Shown: one piece after another, positions 20,442-31,189 of the stretch
Layout: each line of letters opens with the position of its first letter
Position numbering within the stretch: the first letter of the stretch is position 1
From: Mesomycoplasma ovipneumoniae ATCC 29419
Lineage (GTDB): Bacteria > Bacillota_I > Bacilli_A > Mycoplasmatales > Metamycoplasmataceae
Reading direction: 5' to 3'
Assembly: GCF_028885435.1 (NCBI RefSeq)
Contig: NZ_CP118522.1
Location: forward strand, 62,001 to 126,000
DNA: 64,000 bases
Position numbers and translations under genes: made by a program
Notes under the pieces: generated by a model
Seen by the model: the letters and a program-made list of their open reading frames with translations, nothing else
The model's database searches: none
Told to the model about the DNA's origin: nothing

Positions 20442-22347
20442 CCTGAGTTTCCCAGTTTCATAAGGTAATTTTAAAAAAGCATCTGGTTTTAGGTACTTTT
20501 TTAAGTTTTTCGGTAAAAGTTAATAACAATTTTTTTACTGATTTATTAACACATCATAGTAAAAATCATACCTATTTCAAATATTCGGATCACTAGGAAC
20601 ACCATCTCGATTTTTAAATATCATTTGCTGATCTAAAGTGTTAAATTCGACCCTTTGTCTTAATTTTTGCAACATCGTTACTAAACTAACCTCAGTTAAT
20701 TGATTGTTTTGAAATAACTTGTTATCACTAATATGTTTGTTGATTTTAAATATTATAGTTTTTAAAATAACTAGTGAGATAAAACACAAAAGTGTATGAG
20801 CTAGAATGTGCTCGTCAATTCTTAAAAATACGAGTAGAATATTCAACAAACCTTTTAGACTTCTAAAATTAGCTTCAATATTCCACTGTTTTTGGTATTT
20901 TTCAACTATGTCTAAGACATTTGAATTTAGTATATTTGTTTCATAAACATAGTAACCATCAAATTGTTTGTCTTTGTCAATTTTACTTTGATCTAATTCA
21001 AATTTCATGTTTGAAATTTCCTTAAAATATTTAGGTTTTTTGCCAAACAATTTGTTTACTTCAATAAAACCATCTTTATTTTGCTTTTTAATAAAACTTT
21101 CGATTTGCTCTTCGCGAGCTTTGCTGTCTTTTATCGCTCTTTTTTGCACTGTAAGTAATAATTCTTCTTCTAATATTTTCGGTGTATCTTTTATTCTTAT
21201 AAGATGAATAAAATTCTTCTTTTTATACTTAAAATCCGCACTTACATTAACATAATCGCTTGGATCTAGTAAATAATTTTTGAATTTTTGAGTTCCTACC
21301 TTTGCACGATAAGAAATAATGAAATTATAGTTTCTTGATTCAAGAAATCGAATATTTGCGGCAGTTGACATGCCACGATCAGCGATTATTGTCATATTTT
21401 TGATATTATATTTGGATTCAACATCTAATACAAAAGGGATTAATGTACTAGAATCGCCGGTATTTCCTTTAAAAACTTTAATATGAAAAGGAATACCATT
21501 TTTATCACACGCTAAGCCAATGACAATTTGGTCTTCTTTGAATTTAGCATCTTTAGAATAACCAGGAATTCTTAATCCATTTCTTTCAAATGTCTCAAAA
21601 TAGACTGTTGATGAATCAAAATAAAATTCACTGTCCCTTTTTCCAAGTTCGCTTATAACCATTTTGTTGACACTATTTAAAAGTTGATTTTGTGACTCAT
21701 AGACAAGATCTAAAAGTCTATAAAAGCTATTTTTGGAAGTATTTATTTGATTTGAGTAGTCATCCTTTTTATCAAAAGCATTAATAATGCTGCCAGGATC
21801 AGTGATCCGTTTTGAAATTAAGTAGTTAAAAATTTCCTTCATATTTTTATGTCTACTTTTAGGAAGTGATTCAAAAATATTGTGCTTTTCAATAAGTTTT
21901 TCAATTAATTCCCCGCCAACAAAAACCGAACCTTCGATTATGCTTGAATTTTTAATAGAATCAAGTAAAATAGCCTTGACTTTATCTTTGTCATCTAAAT
22001 TTGAAAACAATTTCAATTTTTCTTTGATAATTTGAACAGCATTTGGATTAATTTTTTCCAAATTCCGCTCATTTCCTAAACTAAATCAACGTTTTGGATC
22101 TTTGGAATAACCTTGTGTTCAGCCAACATATTTATATGGTTTATCTTTTGAAGATCCTCAAACACTAAATAAAAACAAATTTTGTTTTTTCATAATGTAT
22201 AATTATACCATAAAATTACTTAAAATGCTACCAAATGCTACCAATTAAAATTAAGGTTTTACATTCAAAAAGCACCGATTTACGGGTCTTTTTCATATTT
22301 ATATTCACTAAAAAGTGAATTTTTGCCTTCAAACTGGGAAACTCGGG
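20442..22347 (-). mobile_element. Intact IS1634-like insertion sequence, 1906 bp
   Basis: Terminal inverted repeats of 19 bp with two mismatches (CCTGAGTTTCCCAGTTTCA; right end, inverted, CCCGAGTTTCCCAGTTTGA). It is flanked by perfect 36 bp direct repeats (20406-20441 and 22348-22383), far longer than the 8-12 bp usual for IS4-group elements but in keeping with the known variable, long duplications of IS1634. One transposase gene fills it. Confidence 0.88.
20535..22193 (-). CDS. IS1634-family transposase (IS4 superfamily, DDE)
   Basis: 552 aa. I start at the ATG at 22193 (MKKQNLFLFSVWGSS), upstream of a shorter possible ATG, because the frame is open through two TGA-Trp codons; at the other end it also passes a TGA (20577-20579) and stops at TAA 20535. 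DDE residues: Asp in FYFDSSTVYFET, Asp in IIADRGMS, Glu in YQKQWNIEANFRSLKG. No frameshift or stop, so it is probably active and may mobilise the short derivatives in trans. Confidence 0.9.
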
Positions 22348-22383
22348 AATAACTACAAAGCAAAAACACTAAATTTTAAATCT

Positions 22384-22828
22384 GACCATCACGAAAGAAA
22401 AAATACAACTACTATTTAAACTCAATGCGAATAGAAAACTCATTTTTATTTACAGTGAGCCTAAAAAAATATATGAAGTTTTGAAAGAACAATAACCAAA
22501 AGCCATAAATTCAAAGATTTCTAAACGGGTAAATTTAAGGCATTCCATCATATTTAAAAACATAATGGATAATTCGCATTTTCTAATTTTTTTATGACAA
22601 AAACATAACTAATTTCCCCTTAATTCAATATCAAAATTTATTAATTTATTCTTAGTGAGTCTTATTATAACATAATTTTATTTTAGGCCAAACATTTTTT
22701 TCAAAAGGTTAATTTCTAAACTATAAAAATTAAGGTTTTAGCCTAAAAAAAACAAGCATTTACGGGTATTTTTTGCAAATTCACATTCACTAAAAGCGAA
22801 TTTTTGCCATCAAACTGTCAAACTCAGG
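22384..22828. mobile_element. Right part of the older element; no gene in 22194-23090
   Basis: Noncoding. Holds an imperfect inverted repeat around CTCAATGCGAATA and TATTTACAGTGAG, a second pair GCCATAAATT/AAATTTAAGGC, and the right terminal repeat. Homologous to 63390-63821 and, inverted, to 36486-36970. From 22872 to 23090 I see only AT-rich spacer and the promoter region of the methyltransferase. Confidence 0.7.
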
Positions 22829-23090
22829 AGTTAAAAATTTAGGCTGATCTAACTAATTTTTTTAGATTTTTGCTCTAAAAAATAAACAAAATTAAAAAAT
22901 AAACTCGGAAAAAAAGCCAACACCTTACTGTTAACTTTTTTGTCTTGGTTTATTTTTGCCTGGTTTTTTCAAAAATTTTCTATAAATTTATACACTTTTT
23001 GTAAAATTTACGATTTCTATAGTCTTTGAATTTACTTTAAGTTTTTATTACGCGTTATAATATAAAGTAATTTTTGAAGAAAGGTTATTT

Positions 23091-24318
23091 ATGAAAAAAA
23101 TAACTATTTTTGAAGCTTTTGCTGGTCTAGGATCACAATTACGTGCGCTCAAATTGGTAGGAAAAACTCTAAATTTTGAAGTTGAATCATTAGGAATTAT
23201 TGAGTGATATATTCACGCTATTATTTCTTATCAAATTATTAATTATGAAGTCTTACCAGCAGATACAAAAACGCCAATAGAAGTAATTATTGATCAACTT
23301 TCTTCATTAAGCCTTTCAATAGATAGCAAAAATTTAGTGTCTAAAAATTATTTTCAAAAAATGAAGGAAGATAAATTGCGTAAAATTTATCCTTATTTTT
23401 TAAAAATGCTCAATAATCCGTCTCTCACTCACTCACTCTCTCTCTCTCTCTCTCTCTCCTTCTAAGAATAATAAAAATAATTATTATCCTTGATATTCAG
23501 ATATTCATCAAGTTAATCAAATACCTAAAAATATAGATATTTTTACTTATTCTTTCCCTTGCCAAGACTTATCGACACAAGGATTACAAAAAGGTCTTAA
23601 TCCTTCAACAAGAAGCGGGCTACTTTGGCAAATCAAAAGAATTTTAGAAAATAATTTAGATAATTTACCTAAAGTTTTGTTGATGGAAAATGTAAAAAAT
23701 TTAGCTAGTCAAAAATTTCGTGCTGAATTTAATAATTGAATTAATTTTTTAAAAACTTTAGGCTACAAAAGTAAATGAAAAATTTTAAACTCTACTGATT
23801 TTGGTTCATCTCAAAATAGACAAAGAGTTTTCATGGTTTCTTGGTTGACTAATAAAAAATTTGAATGACCAACCCCAATAAAACATAACAATAATTTAAA
23901 GAAGATTTTAGATTTTACTCATGTACCAAATGAAGAAAATCTAGCTAGCAAAATTTCTAAATATCAACTAACAACCCCTAGAATAACAAACTCAAGTATT
24001 AAGAAAAGGGAAATTATTAATTTTACTAAATTTAATTCTGAAAACTATATTTATTATCCTGACTTTTTCGGGCCAACACTTACAGCATCAGGGGCTAACT
24101 CTAGACTTAAATTTTTGATTCAAGAAAACTACATAAGAGAAATAAATTTCTATGAGTCCTTTAAATATATGGGTTTTACAGCGTGTGATGCTCATAAAAT
24201 TTATAAAACAAATTTAGTTCCACCAAAATCTATAATATTTTTAGCTGGTAATTCAATATCTATCGAAGTTCTAAAAGCACTATTTGAAAAAATTGTTTTG
24301 CTTTTAGAAAAGGAGTAA
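23091..24318 (+). pseudogene. Cytosine-5 DNA methyltransferase, phase-variable, out of frame in this sequence
   Basis: Would methylate cytosine in a recognition site. C5-MTase motifs in order: I FAGLGSQLRAL, IV SFPCQDLSTQG with the catalytic Cys, VI MENVKN, VIII QNRQRVFMV, X LAGNSISIEVLKALFE. Motif I is in the frame starting at 23091, but all others are in the +1 frame: the upstream frame meets TAA at 23463-23465, straight after a CT-rich tract (23421-23458), giving a 124 aa product. Gain of one CT unit, or loss of four bases, would restore a ~408 aa enzyme. Hence contingency OFF rather than random decay. Several TGA are Trp. Confidence 0.85.
23421..23458 (+). repeat. Simple sequence repeat inside the methyltransferase gene
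   Basis: A mixed tract: three TC, three ACTC, then ten more TC; the pure dinucleotide part is (CT)11C at 23436-23458. It encodes alternating Ser/Leu. The composition contrasts sharply with the A/T-rich surroundings. It lies between methyltransferase motifs I and IV, in a region expected to tolerate length change. Confidence 0.95.
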
Positions 24319-24321
24319 TAG

Positions 24322-25518
24322 ATGAGCGCAACTTTGAGATGGAGTAAATTAAAAATTAAAAGCAAACACTTTTCAGAAAACAAAGATAAACCACAATTTA
24401 AAGGGGAAATATTTTTTGTTTATGATATTGAAACTTTAGTAATTCATCATTTTTATATTAAAATTAATAGCTGTGTCATGTCTAAATTAGTAACTAAAAG
24501 TCATAGAGAAAAACATGAACAACACGATATTAATGAAACAAGTTGTTGCTATTATAAAAAAAGGGAAGATTTTTTTAATAGTCTTGAGCAAAAAGTTGTT
24601 CAAAAAGATAGACCACCTAGATCTAAAATTTATAATCAAGATGATTTACAAATCTTAAATAAAGATGAAATTGCAGAGTTAAATAAACTATTATCAAAAC
24701 CAAATTTTTTAACCACAATTAAAAATTTATATAAATTTATCTATGGTTCCAACCCAGGTGGTGAATTATTTATACCTGAAAATGCTCCTATTATTTTAGA
24801 TGATGAGGAAAATTTTGATAAAAATATCAGTTATTTTGCACTCTTTTTCACATATTATTCTGATTTTAAAAATAATAATTATGAATATGATGAATATTAT
24901 GGTATTTATAAGGATGATGATTTATTCGAAGATGGTGAAAATTATTTTGATAGATTTAAAGATGCTCCTAAAAATTCAAAACTTCATAAAGTTTATCAAT
25001 CATTAGTAAAACTCACTAGCAAAAAATCCAGTAAAGAAAGTGGCAAGAAAGTTTTAGCAGAAATTAAAAAGTATTTATCATTAGATCAAATTAATTCTTT
25101 AGTAGAAAAAGAAAGAACAAAAATTCAAAAAATTAAGATAGATTCTATTAATATTCTTGATTTGGATAAACAATTTTATTTAGACAGGGCACATATTTTC
25201 CCAGTTGAAAGAATTAAAGATGAAATAGTAAAACTAGTAAATAGGGAAAGCTATAAACTTGCCAGTCATGAAGTACAACGCTTTGTTAAAAAAATCACAG
25301 AAGCTCATAATTTAATAGCTTTAGATAAAAACTCACATACTCAGTTTGATAGAAATAAATTTACATGAGATTCCAAAAATGGAAAATTGGTGGTTAAGTG
25401 TTGCAACTCACCACAAACATGCGAGCATATATCTAAAAAAATTACCGATCTTCCAAAAGAAAAAATTACTGATGATATTTTAGATAATCTCTATTTAAGA
25501 AATTCTGGGAATATTTAG
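24322..25518 (+). CDS. HNH-type restriction endonuclease (putative)
   Basis: 398 aa, one TGA-Trp. It starts three bases after the methyltransferase stop with its own AAGGAG site, the arrangement of a type II R-M pair. Near the C-terminus are RAHIFPVERI (His 291), EAHNLIAL (His-Asn 329-330) and HTQFDRNKF (His 339), an HNH-like nuclease layout. Cys/His pairs at both ends (SCCYYK; VKCCNSPQTCEH) may bind zinc. The middle is very acidic. Unlike the methyltransferase it is uninterrupted. Specificity unknown. Confidence 0.65.
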
Positions 25519-25542
25519 TTTTTTTGGTTCGCTAAGTTTTCC

Positions 25543-25875
25543 TTATTCTGATTTATCTTTAGTTATTTCGTAATATCTCTTAGCTATTTCTATTAATTCT
25601 TCTATTGTAAATTCGTTTCAATCAGGTTCAATTTGTTTTTTAGGTTTGCGACTGCCCGGCTTTTTGTTGGCACCCTTTTTATTTAATAATTGATCTTGCA
25701 TACCATTATTATAGCATCGAATATTTTTTTCGATTCTTAGATCTAGATGTTTTCTGGTTATAAAATTTGTATCTGGCGAAATATCATTTATATAATTTAT
25801 TGTTTGTTTTAATCCAAATTCACTGTTAATTTTATAAATCATATCAAACTCGTCTTTTATAAAGTGTCTTGACAT
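25543..25875 (-). CDS. IS3-family OrfA-like protein (IS1138 type), orphan
   Basis: 110 aa, one TGA-Trp. The ending GSRKPKKQIEPDWNEFTIEELIEIAKRY resembles the end of OrfA of mycoplasmal IS3 elements (a G-R-P-K-K patch followed by EELIEIAKRY), and the N-terminal part is helix-turn-helix sized. No OrfB follows and no inverted repeats are evident, so it is a relic or a domesticated HTH protein. It has AAGGAG before the ATG. Confidence 0.5.
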
Positions 25876-25910
25876 TAGTATTCTCCTTTTTGTTGCATTT
25901 GAAAATTTAA

Positions 25911-25941
25911 AAAAGCTAACACCCGAAGTGTCAGCTTTTTT
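25911..25941 (-). terminator. Terminator of the rplU-rpmA operon
   Basis: On the minus strand AGCTGACAC and GTGTTAGCT pair (one G-U) around TTCGG and are followed by TTTTTT. It begins a few bases past the rpmA stop. Confidence 0.85.
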
Positions 25942-25946
25942 AAATT

Positions 25947-26201
25947 TTAATCGCTAACAATAACTGTTGCATATTTGCGCTTTCTAGTTTTATGAAATTT
26001 TACAATTCCATCAGCAAGTGCAAATAAAGTATCATCGCCACCAATTCCAACATTTAATCCAGGGTAAATTTTAGTTCCCCTTTGGCGGTAAATTATTGAA
26101 CCAGTTAGCGCAAATTGTCCATCAGCGATTTTTTGACCGAGTCTACGACCTATCGAATCACGGCCATTCTTGGTAGAACCACCAGCTTTGGTCTTTGCCA
26201 T
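25947..26201 (-). CDS. rpmA: 50S ribosomal protein L27
   Basis: 84 aa, [16 protein letters not shown] at the start and [18 protein letters not shown] in the middle. The N-terminus begins directly with the mature-type sequence; the extension cut by Prp in many Firmicutes is absent, and no prp gene sits between rplU and rpmA. Follows rplU by 7 bases. Confidence 0.96.
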   Translation of the reverse strand: MAKTKAGGSTKNGRDSIGRRLGQKIADGQFALTGSIIYRQRGTKIYPGLNVGIGGDDTLFALADGIVKFHKTRKRKYATVIVSD

Positions 26202-26208
26202 TTCTAAA

Positions 26209-26508
26209 TTATCCCTTCAATTCTGTTATTTTTACGCGGGTAAAGGGTTGTCTGTGCCCTAATTTACGTTTGTGAGTTGATTTTGGATTGTGACGGTAAA
26301 CGACAATTTTTTTACCACGGCCTTGTTTTTCGACAACGCCAACAACAGTTGCATTTTCAACAAAAGGAGTTCCAATTTTTCCATTAATAAAAAGAACATC
26401 TGTGAAAATTACATTTTCACCTTCATTTTTATCAATTTTTTCAATAAAAATTGTTTGATCCTTTTCAACTAAAAGCTGTTTACCACCGGTTTTAATAATT
26501 GCAAACAT
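26209..26508 (-). CDS. rplU: 50S ribosomal protein L21
   Basis: 99 aa, [20 protein letters not shown] at the start, [16 protein letters not shown] near the end, standard for L21. Ribosome site AGGAGC precedes the ATG. First gene of a two-gene operon with rpmA. Confidence 0.96.
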   Translation of the reverse strand: MFAIIKTGGKQLLVEKDQTIFIEKIDKNEGENVIFTDVLFINGKIGTPFVENATVVGVVEKQGRGKKIVVYRHNPKSTHKRKLGHRQPFTRVKITELKG

Positions 26509-26600
26509 AAGATGCTCCTATGAATAATCATCCTAAAGGCACTAAATACTGATATTATTTAGATTTTAACCTTTTTGGTATGGGATGGTTTAACAAAATA
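26509..26600 (-). promoter_or_regulatory. Leader of rplU, possible L21-type regulatory leader
   Basis: About 90 bases upstream of rplU contain a 7 bp stem CTAAATA/TATTTAG (26542-26562) before the ribosome site. Firmicute L21 operons often carry an autoregulatory leader here; position and hairpin fit, but I cannot confirm the consensus. Confidence 0.3.
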
Positions 26601-26671
26601 AACAAAGAAATTATACCACTTTTATTAAAAAAGCAAAAAAATTATTTTTTTAGTTTGTTATAATTTGACCT

Positions 26672-27331
26672 ATGAAATCTAGCCTAACTTTTTCCACTTT
26701 TTTAGAACAAGAAAGAAACAAAACTTATTTCCAACAGCTTGAAAAAACACTAGAAATTGAATACAAAAATTATCAAATATACCCGCAAAAACAAGACTTA
26801 TTTCGTGCCATCGAGCTAACAAGTCTTGAAAAGTTAAAAATAGTAATTGTCGGCCAAGACCCTTATCATCAAAAAGGACAAGCAGATGGACTCGCTTTTT
26901 CCAGTCGCGCAAAAATTTTACCACCATCGCTTAAAAATATTTTTTCTGAAATAAAAAAATCATATCCAAACTTTTCAAAAACAGACGGAAATCTGCAAAA
27001 TTGAGCAAAACAAGGTGTTCTTTTATTAAATACAGTTCTTTCTGTCAGAGAATCAAGTCCTAATTCACATGAAAAAATAGGATGACAAACTTTTAGTCTT
27101 AATTTAATAAATTTTATTGTGGCCAACAAAAAAGACATTGTTTTTTTAATTTTAGGTCAAAAGGCTAAAACTTGCCTTAAAAATGTGGACTTTTCTGTTC
27201 AAAAAGTGTTTTTTTATTCACATCCTTCGCCTCTGGGTTTTTGAAGGTCGCTAGAAAATTCAAGAGTTTTTGAAAAAATCAATGATTTTTTAAAACTAAA
27301 AAATAAAGAGCAAATTAATTGGAATTTATAG
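26672..27331 (+). CDS. ung: Uracil-DNA glycosylase
   Basis: Removes uracil from DNA. 219 aa, with the water-activating motif VGQDPYHQKGQADGLAFS near residue 55 and the DNA-intercalation loop HPSPLGFW near 187; four TGA-Trp. TATAAT (26659-26664) ends 7 bases before the ATG and there is no ribosome site, so the message is probably leaderless. Confidence 0.95.
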
Positions 27332-27377
27332 AAAAAAGTGTATAATTTTATATCAAAAACGTTTAAAGGAATTTGTT

Positions 27378-28448
27378 ATGCAAATATTAGAAAAATTAAA
27401 AAAATATTGCGATATTGATGGAATGTCCCGTTATGAGGATGAAATTGTTGCTGAATTAAAAAGGTCAACTGCTAATCTTGATCTAAATTATTCTCGTGAC
27501 GGTTTTGGGTCATTAATTATGCAACAAAAAAAGCAAAATTCTGGACCTAAAATAGTTGTTGCAGCACATATGGATGAGGTTGGCTTCATCGTTTTAGACA
27601 TTACCGAAAAAGGTTATATAAAAGTAAAATCTGTTGGTGGTATTTGAGGAAACGCTGTAATTGGTGCTAAATTTAAGTTAATAAACTCTTTAGGCCAAGA
27701 ATTTTACGGTGTTGCTGGTCATACTTCGATTCACATTATGGAACGCCAGAAAATTGAAAAAGCTTTGATGGTAAAAGATCTTTATTTTGATTTTGGCTTT
27801 AGATCAAAAAAAGAAGCCCAAGATCTTTCCGTTGAAATAGGAAACAGAATTTACTTTAATAACCCTAGTTTTTTGATGCATAATCAAGATTATTTTGCAT
27901 CAAAAGCGATAGATAACCGTGCTGGAGTTGTTGTAATTGACGAACTTGCTCATCGTTTGCATAATAAAAATTTAAAATCTAATCCAATTTTAGTCGGAAC
28001 TGTTCAAGAAGAAGTCGGTTCACGTGGTGCAAAAATGGTTGCAAAAATGATTAAAGCTGATGTTGCTTTTGCAATTGATACAGGTGCTGCCCATGATACT
28101 GAGGATGCAATCCCTGGCGTGCAAAAATTAGGAGCCGGAGTTGCTATTGATATTGCCGATGGTGGCGCACTCATGGATCCAAGACTTGTTGACATTATTT
28201 TTAAAATTGCCAAAGAAAGAAACATACCAATTTACCGATATGTTTCTCAAGGTGGAGGGACTGATGCAGAAGAACTCCAATATTCAGGATATGGAACTCC
28301 GACAGTTAGCATCTCGATTCCACAGCGCTATTTACATTCAACATATGGCCTAATTAGTATTTCTGACATTAAGGCTGCAACTGATTTAATCGAGGCTTTT
28401 ATTTTAGAATTTGGCCAAGAAGAAAATGAACAATTAATTTATAAATAA
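27378..28448 (+). CDS. M42-family metallo-aminopeptidase
   Basis: Cytosolic dinuclear-metal aminopeptidase (glutamyl/leucyl aminopeptidase class), 356 aa. Metal and catalytic residues are seen in AAHMDEVGF (near 58), KAIDNRAG (near 177), QEEVGSRGA (near 209), AIDTGAAHDT (near 232) and LHSTYG near the end. Likely helps recycle imported peptides. One TGA-Trp. Own promoter region with GTATAATTTT upstream and AAGGAA site. Confidence 0.88.
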
Positions 28449-28495
28449 TAGTTTAAAATTCTTTTTGTTATATTTAAAATTTAACAGTAATTAAG

Positions 28496-28771
28496 TTAAT
28501 AAATAAAATAAATTGGTTGTTTTAGTGCTTTTTCTGCTTCTGCTTTAGCAAGTTTTGAGTCATCTCATTTTACAGTATGACCGTCACTTTTAATTTCACC
28601 AGATCCTGTTGTAAAAGTTCGATAAACAGCGGCGATTCCGAGTAAAGCAGGTGCTATTTTTCCAACTGCAGTTGCTACATTTGAAATAACAGCAAAAGCA
28701 CCAGCTCCGCTAGTTTCATGTTTATCTTTTTCGCTTAATTTAACGAAATTTTGGTTTGGTTGTTTTTTCAT
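28496..28771 (-). CDS. Small secreted peptide precursor, bacteriocin-like (double-glycine-type leader)
   Basis: 91 aa, one TGA-Trp, very good site AAAGGAGAT. The first ~23 residues are polar and end in LSEKDKHETSGA, which fits a C39-peptidase leader: Leu-Ser at -12/-11 and Gly-Ala at -2/-1. The following stretch GAFAVISNVATAVGKIAPAL is a glycine/alanine-rich hydrophobic helix, then a polar tail ending YFIY. No database family recognised. The only C39 exporter visible is at 57329. Alternative: an ordinary small membrane protein. No immunity gene is obvious; the divergent neighbour is an LRR protein. Confidence 0.5.
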
Positions 28772-28846
28772 TATTTGTATCTCCTTTCACCCAAAGTTAG
28801 TCAAAAGTCCAAAATAGGTCTAAAAAAGGAAAAATTTAGGAAAAAA

Positions 28847-29638
28847 GTGCAAGTTTTCATATTATCCCGCGATGAAGCATTAAAAATAATTAAAAATTCA
28901 GAATTTTTGCAAGGAAAAATTCTGAATTTATCATCCTTTAATTTTCAAGAAATTGGTGATTTTGCTTTTTCAGGAATGAATTTAGAAATAAAAAAACTAA
29001 TTTTGCCAAATTCACTTTTAAAAATTGGCGAGTCTGCTTTCATGTTAAATAAAATTGAGGAAGTAGTTTTTGGCCCAAATGTTGAAATTATTTTAGACTC
29101 AGCTTTTGAATCTAATTTAATAAAAAATATTAAAATTCCTGAAAAAGTAACTGTATTAAATAGCTCAGTTTTTGCAAATAATCAAATTGAAAACCTCCTA
29201 ATTCCTGAATGAGTTAGCCAAATTAAATCTGATTCATTTGCCGACAATGCGATCCAAACCATTAAATTTAATTCAAACAAAATTAATGTTGATATTTACT
29301 CTTTTGTTGGAAACTCACCAAAAAAAATTGATATTTTTGGTGAGTTTTCTTTTAAAAATGATAGTAAATTGTTGAATTTCTATAAAGTCAAATTTGATTT
29401 TTTTAAAAATTTTGACAAATTTGAAAATAACTTCAAAATTATTGTTGAGAATTTTGAAGTTAGCCAAATTTTCTTATCATTCAACTGAGAAAATTTGGAG
29501 ACTATAAACTTAATTTCGTCTCATTTTCAAACTGAAAAAGAGCTTGAAATTTTTATTAACAAGTCAAAAATAGATAAAAATCTTCATTTTGAAGGTTCAG
29601 GGCCTGATTTTTTGAAAAAAACATTAAAAATTTGCTAA
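28847..29638 (+). CDS. LRR_5 (BspA-like) repeat protein without signal peptide
   Basis: 263 aa from a GTG start at 28847, chosen because AGGAA lies 5 bases before it and coding similarity starts there; the frame is open further upstream but would overlap the divergent peptide gene. Residues 20-160 hold five LRR_5 units (IGDFAFSG, IGESAFML, ILDSAFES, LNSSVFAN, IKSDSFAD), related to the lipoprotein at 5936. The C-terminal 90 residues are not repeat-like. Two TGA-Trp. No export signal seen, unless the upstream hydrophobic residues are translated. Confidence 0.6.
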
Positions 29639-29727
29639 TATTTTTTTAGTTTGATATTATAATTATAAATAATTTTTTATATATTTTCAACAATTCGAAA
29701 ACTAAAAACAAGGACACAAACAAAATC

Positions 29728-31164
29728 ATGAATGCAATGAAAAATTATATTTCAAAAAGAACGAAAATAATTGCGACAATCGGCCCATCAACCCAAGATT
29801 ATGAAGTTTTAAAACAATTAGTTTTAGCTGGAGTTAGCGTAATTCGGGCTAATTTTTCTCACGGAACATACGAAGAGCAACGTCAAAAATTCGAAAATGC
29901 TCGCAAAGCTTCTCAAGAACTTCAAATTCCAATTTCAATTATGCTTGACACAAAAGGACCTGAAATCCGTGTAGGTAAAATTCTTAATGGTTCGCAAAAA
30001 ATTCTTGCAAATCAACATTTAACTGTCCTAACTGATAAAGATTCTTATGAAAATTTTGAAGGAACTGACCAAGTAATAACTGTTTCACACGAAATTGATA
30101 AAGACTTAAAAGTTGGCGACAGAGTTCTTTTTGATGATGGAAAATTACAATCAGAAGTTGTTGAAATTGAAGATGGAAAAGTTGTTGTAAAGACAAAAAA
30201 TTCCCACATTTTAAAACCAAACAAGCGCCTAAATATGCCTGGGGTTCCTTTTTCATTACCTTTTTTATCTCAAAAAGACATTAACGACGTGCTTTTTGGG
30301 ATTTCAGAAAATATTAATTATGTTGCTGCATCCTTTGTAAATTCAGCTGAAAATGTTAAGGAATTACGTAAACTTTTAGATGAAAACGGTGGTTCTCACA
30401 TTCAAATAATTTCAAAAATAGAATCAACATTAGGTCTTGAAAATATCGATGAAATCATCGAGTTATCTGATGGAATTATGGTAGCCCGTGGTGATTTAGG
30501 ACTCGAAGTTCCTTATGAAGAAGTTCCTTATCAACAAAAAAGAATAATTAGAAAATGTCGTTTTGCAGGTAAAACTGTTGTTGTGGCAACACAAATGCTT
30601 GATTCAATGGAAAAATCTTCTCAACCAACTCGTGCTGAGGTTTCTGATGTTTATTGAGCAACTGAATTAGGTGCTGATGCGACAATGTTATCTGGTGAAT
30701 CAGCCCAAGGACAATTTCCTGTTGAGTCAGTTCAAGTTATGGCCGTAATTAATAAAAGAGCCGAAAAAGAGTTCTATAATAAGCTTTTTTATACAAAACA
30801 GTTGGCAGTAATTACTAAAAATTCAAAAGGTCCTCGAGCAAAAATTGCTCACAAATTAGCTCACCTTGCTTATGAAAATGAAATAAAATATACTGTTGTT
30901 TTATCAAGAACTGGCGAACTTTTAAAAGCAATAGCTAAGTTTCGTCCAAATACCGCCGTTATTGGTGTTGTAAATAATGAAAAATTAATTTCAGGATTTG
31001 GAATAACATCTTCAGTTTTTGTTTCAATTAATTCTATTTCTGAATTTAACGCGATAAAAAGCGATTTTAATTTAGCGCGTAATGTTTTAAAACCATTTGG
31101 AGCTGAAAAGGGAGACACCTTTTTAGTAGTTGAAAACGAAAAAATGGTGCAATTTGTTTATTAA
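29728..31164 (+). CDS. pyk: Pyruvate kinase
   Basis: Last glycolytic ATP-forming step. 478 aa. [11 protein letters not shown] (near residue 12), [14 protein letters not shown], the catalytic-lysine motif QIISKIES near 228 and [11 protein letters not shown] near 252 are all present. ATG at 29728 or 29737 are both possible. One TGA-Trp. TATAAT at about 29656 gives a ~65-base leader. Confidence 0.96.
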
Positions 31165-31189
31165 TTTTTAAATTTTTAAAAATTTGCTT

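Larger units (their letters stand above)
20319..22828. mobile_element. Older short IS-derived element, split by an intact IS
   Basis: Outer element with ends CCTGATCTTCCCAGTTTGG (20319) and, at the right, ATCAAACTGTCAAACTCAGG (to 22828). It is flanked by ~38 bp direct repeats derived from the pgi end (20281-20318 and about 22833-22871). Without the inner IS it would be ~570 bp, the same size and sequence class as the element at 63257-63821. Its left end carries a terminator-like hairpin GTGTCC/GGGCAC with flanking A and T runs (about 20346-20378). Confidence 0.75.

Noticed and set aside
23421..23458. CT tract as assembly or sequencing artefact
   Set aside because: Cannot be excluded from sequence alone, but the tract is in-frame open on both sides and located between motifs as in known phase-variable methyltransferases, so biology is the better first explanation.
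28751..28846. Extended N-terminus of the LRR protein with a hydrophobic start (WLFFHYLYLL)
   Set aside because: It would overlap the start and ribosome site of the divergent peptide gene and lacks its own ribosome site; GTG at 28847 with AGGAA fits better.
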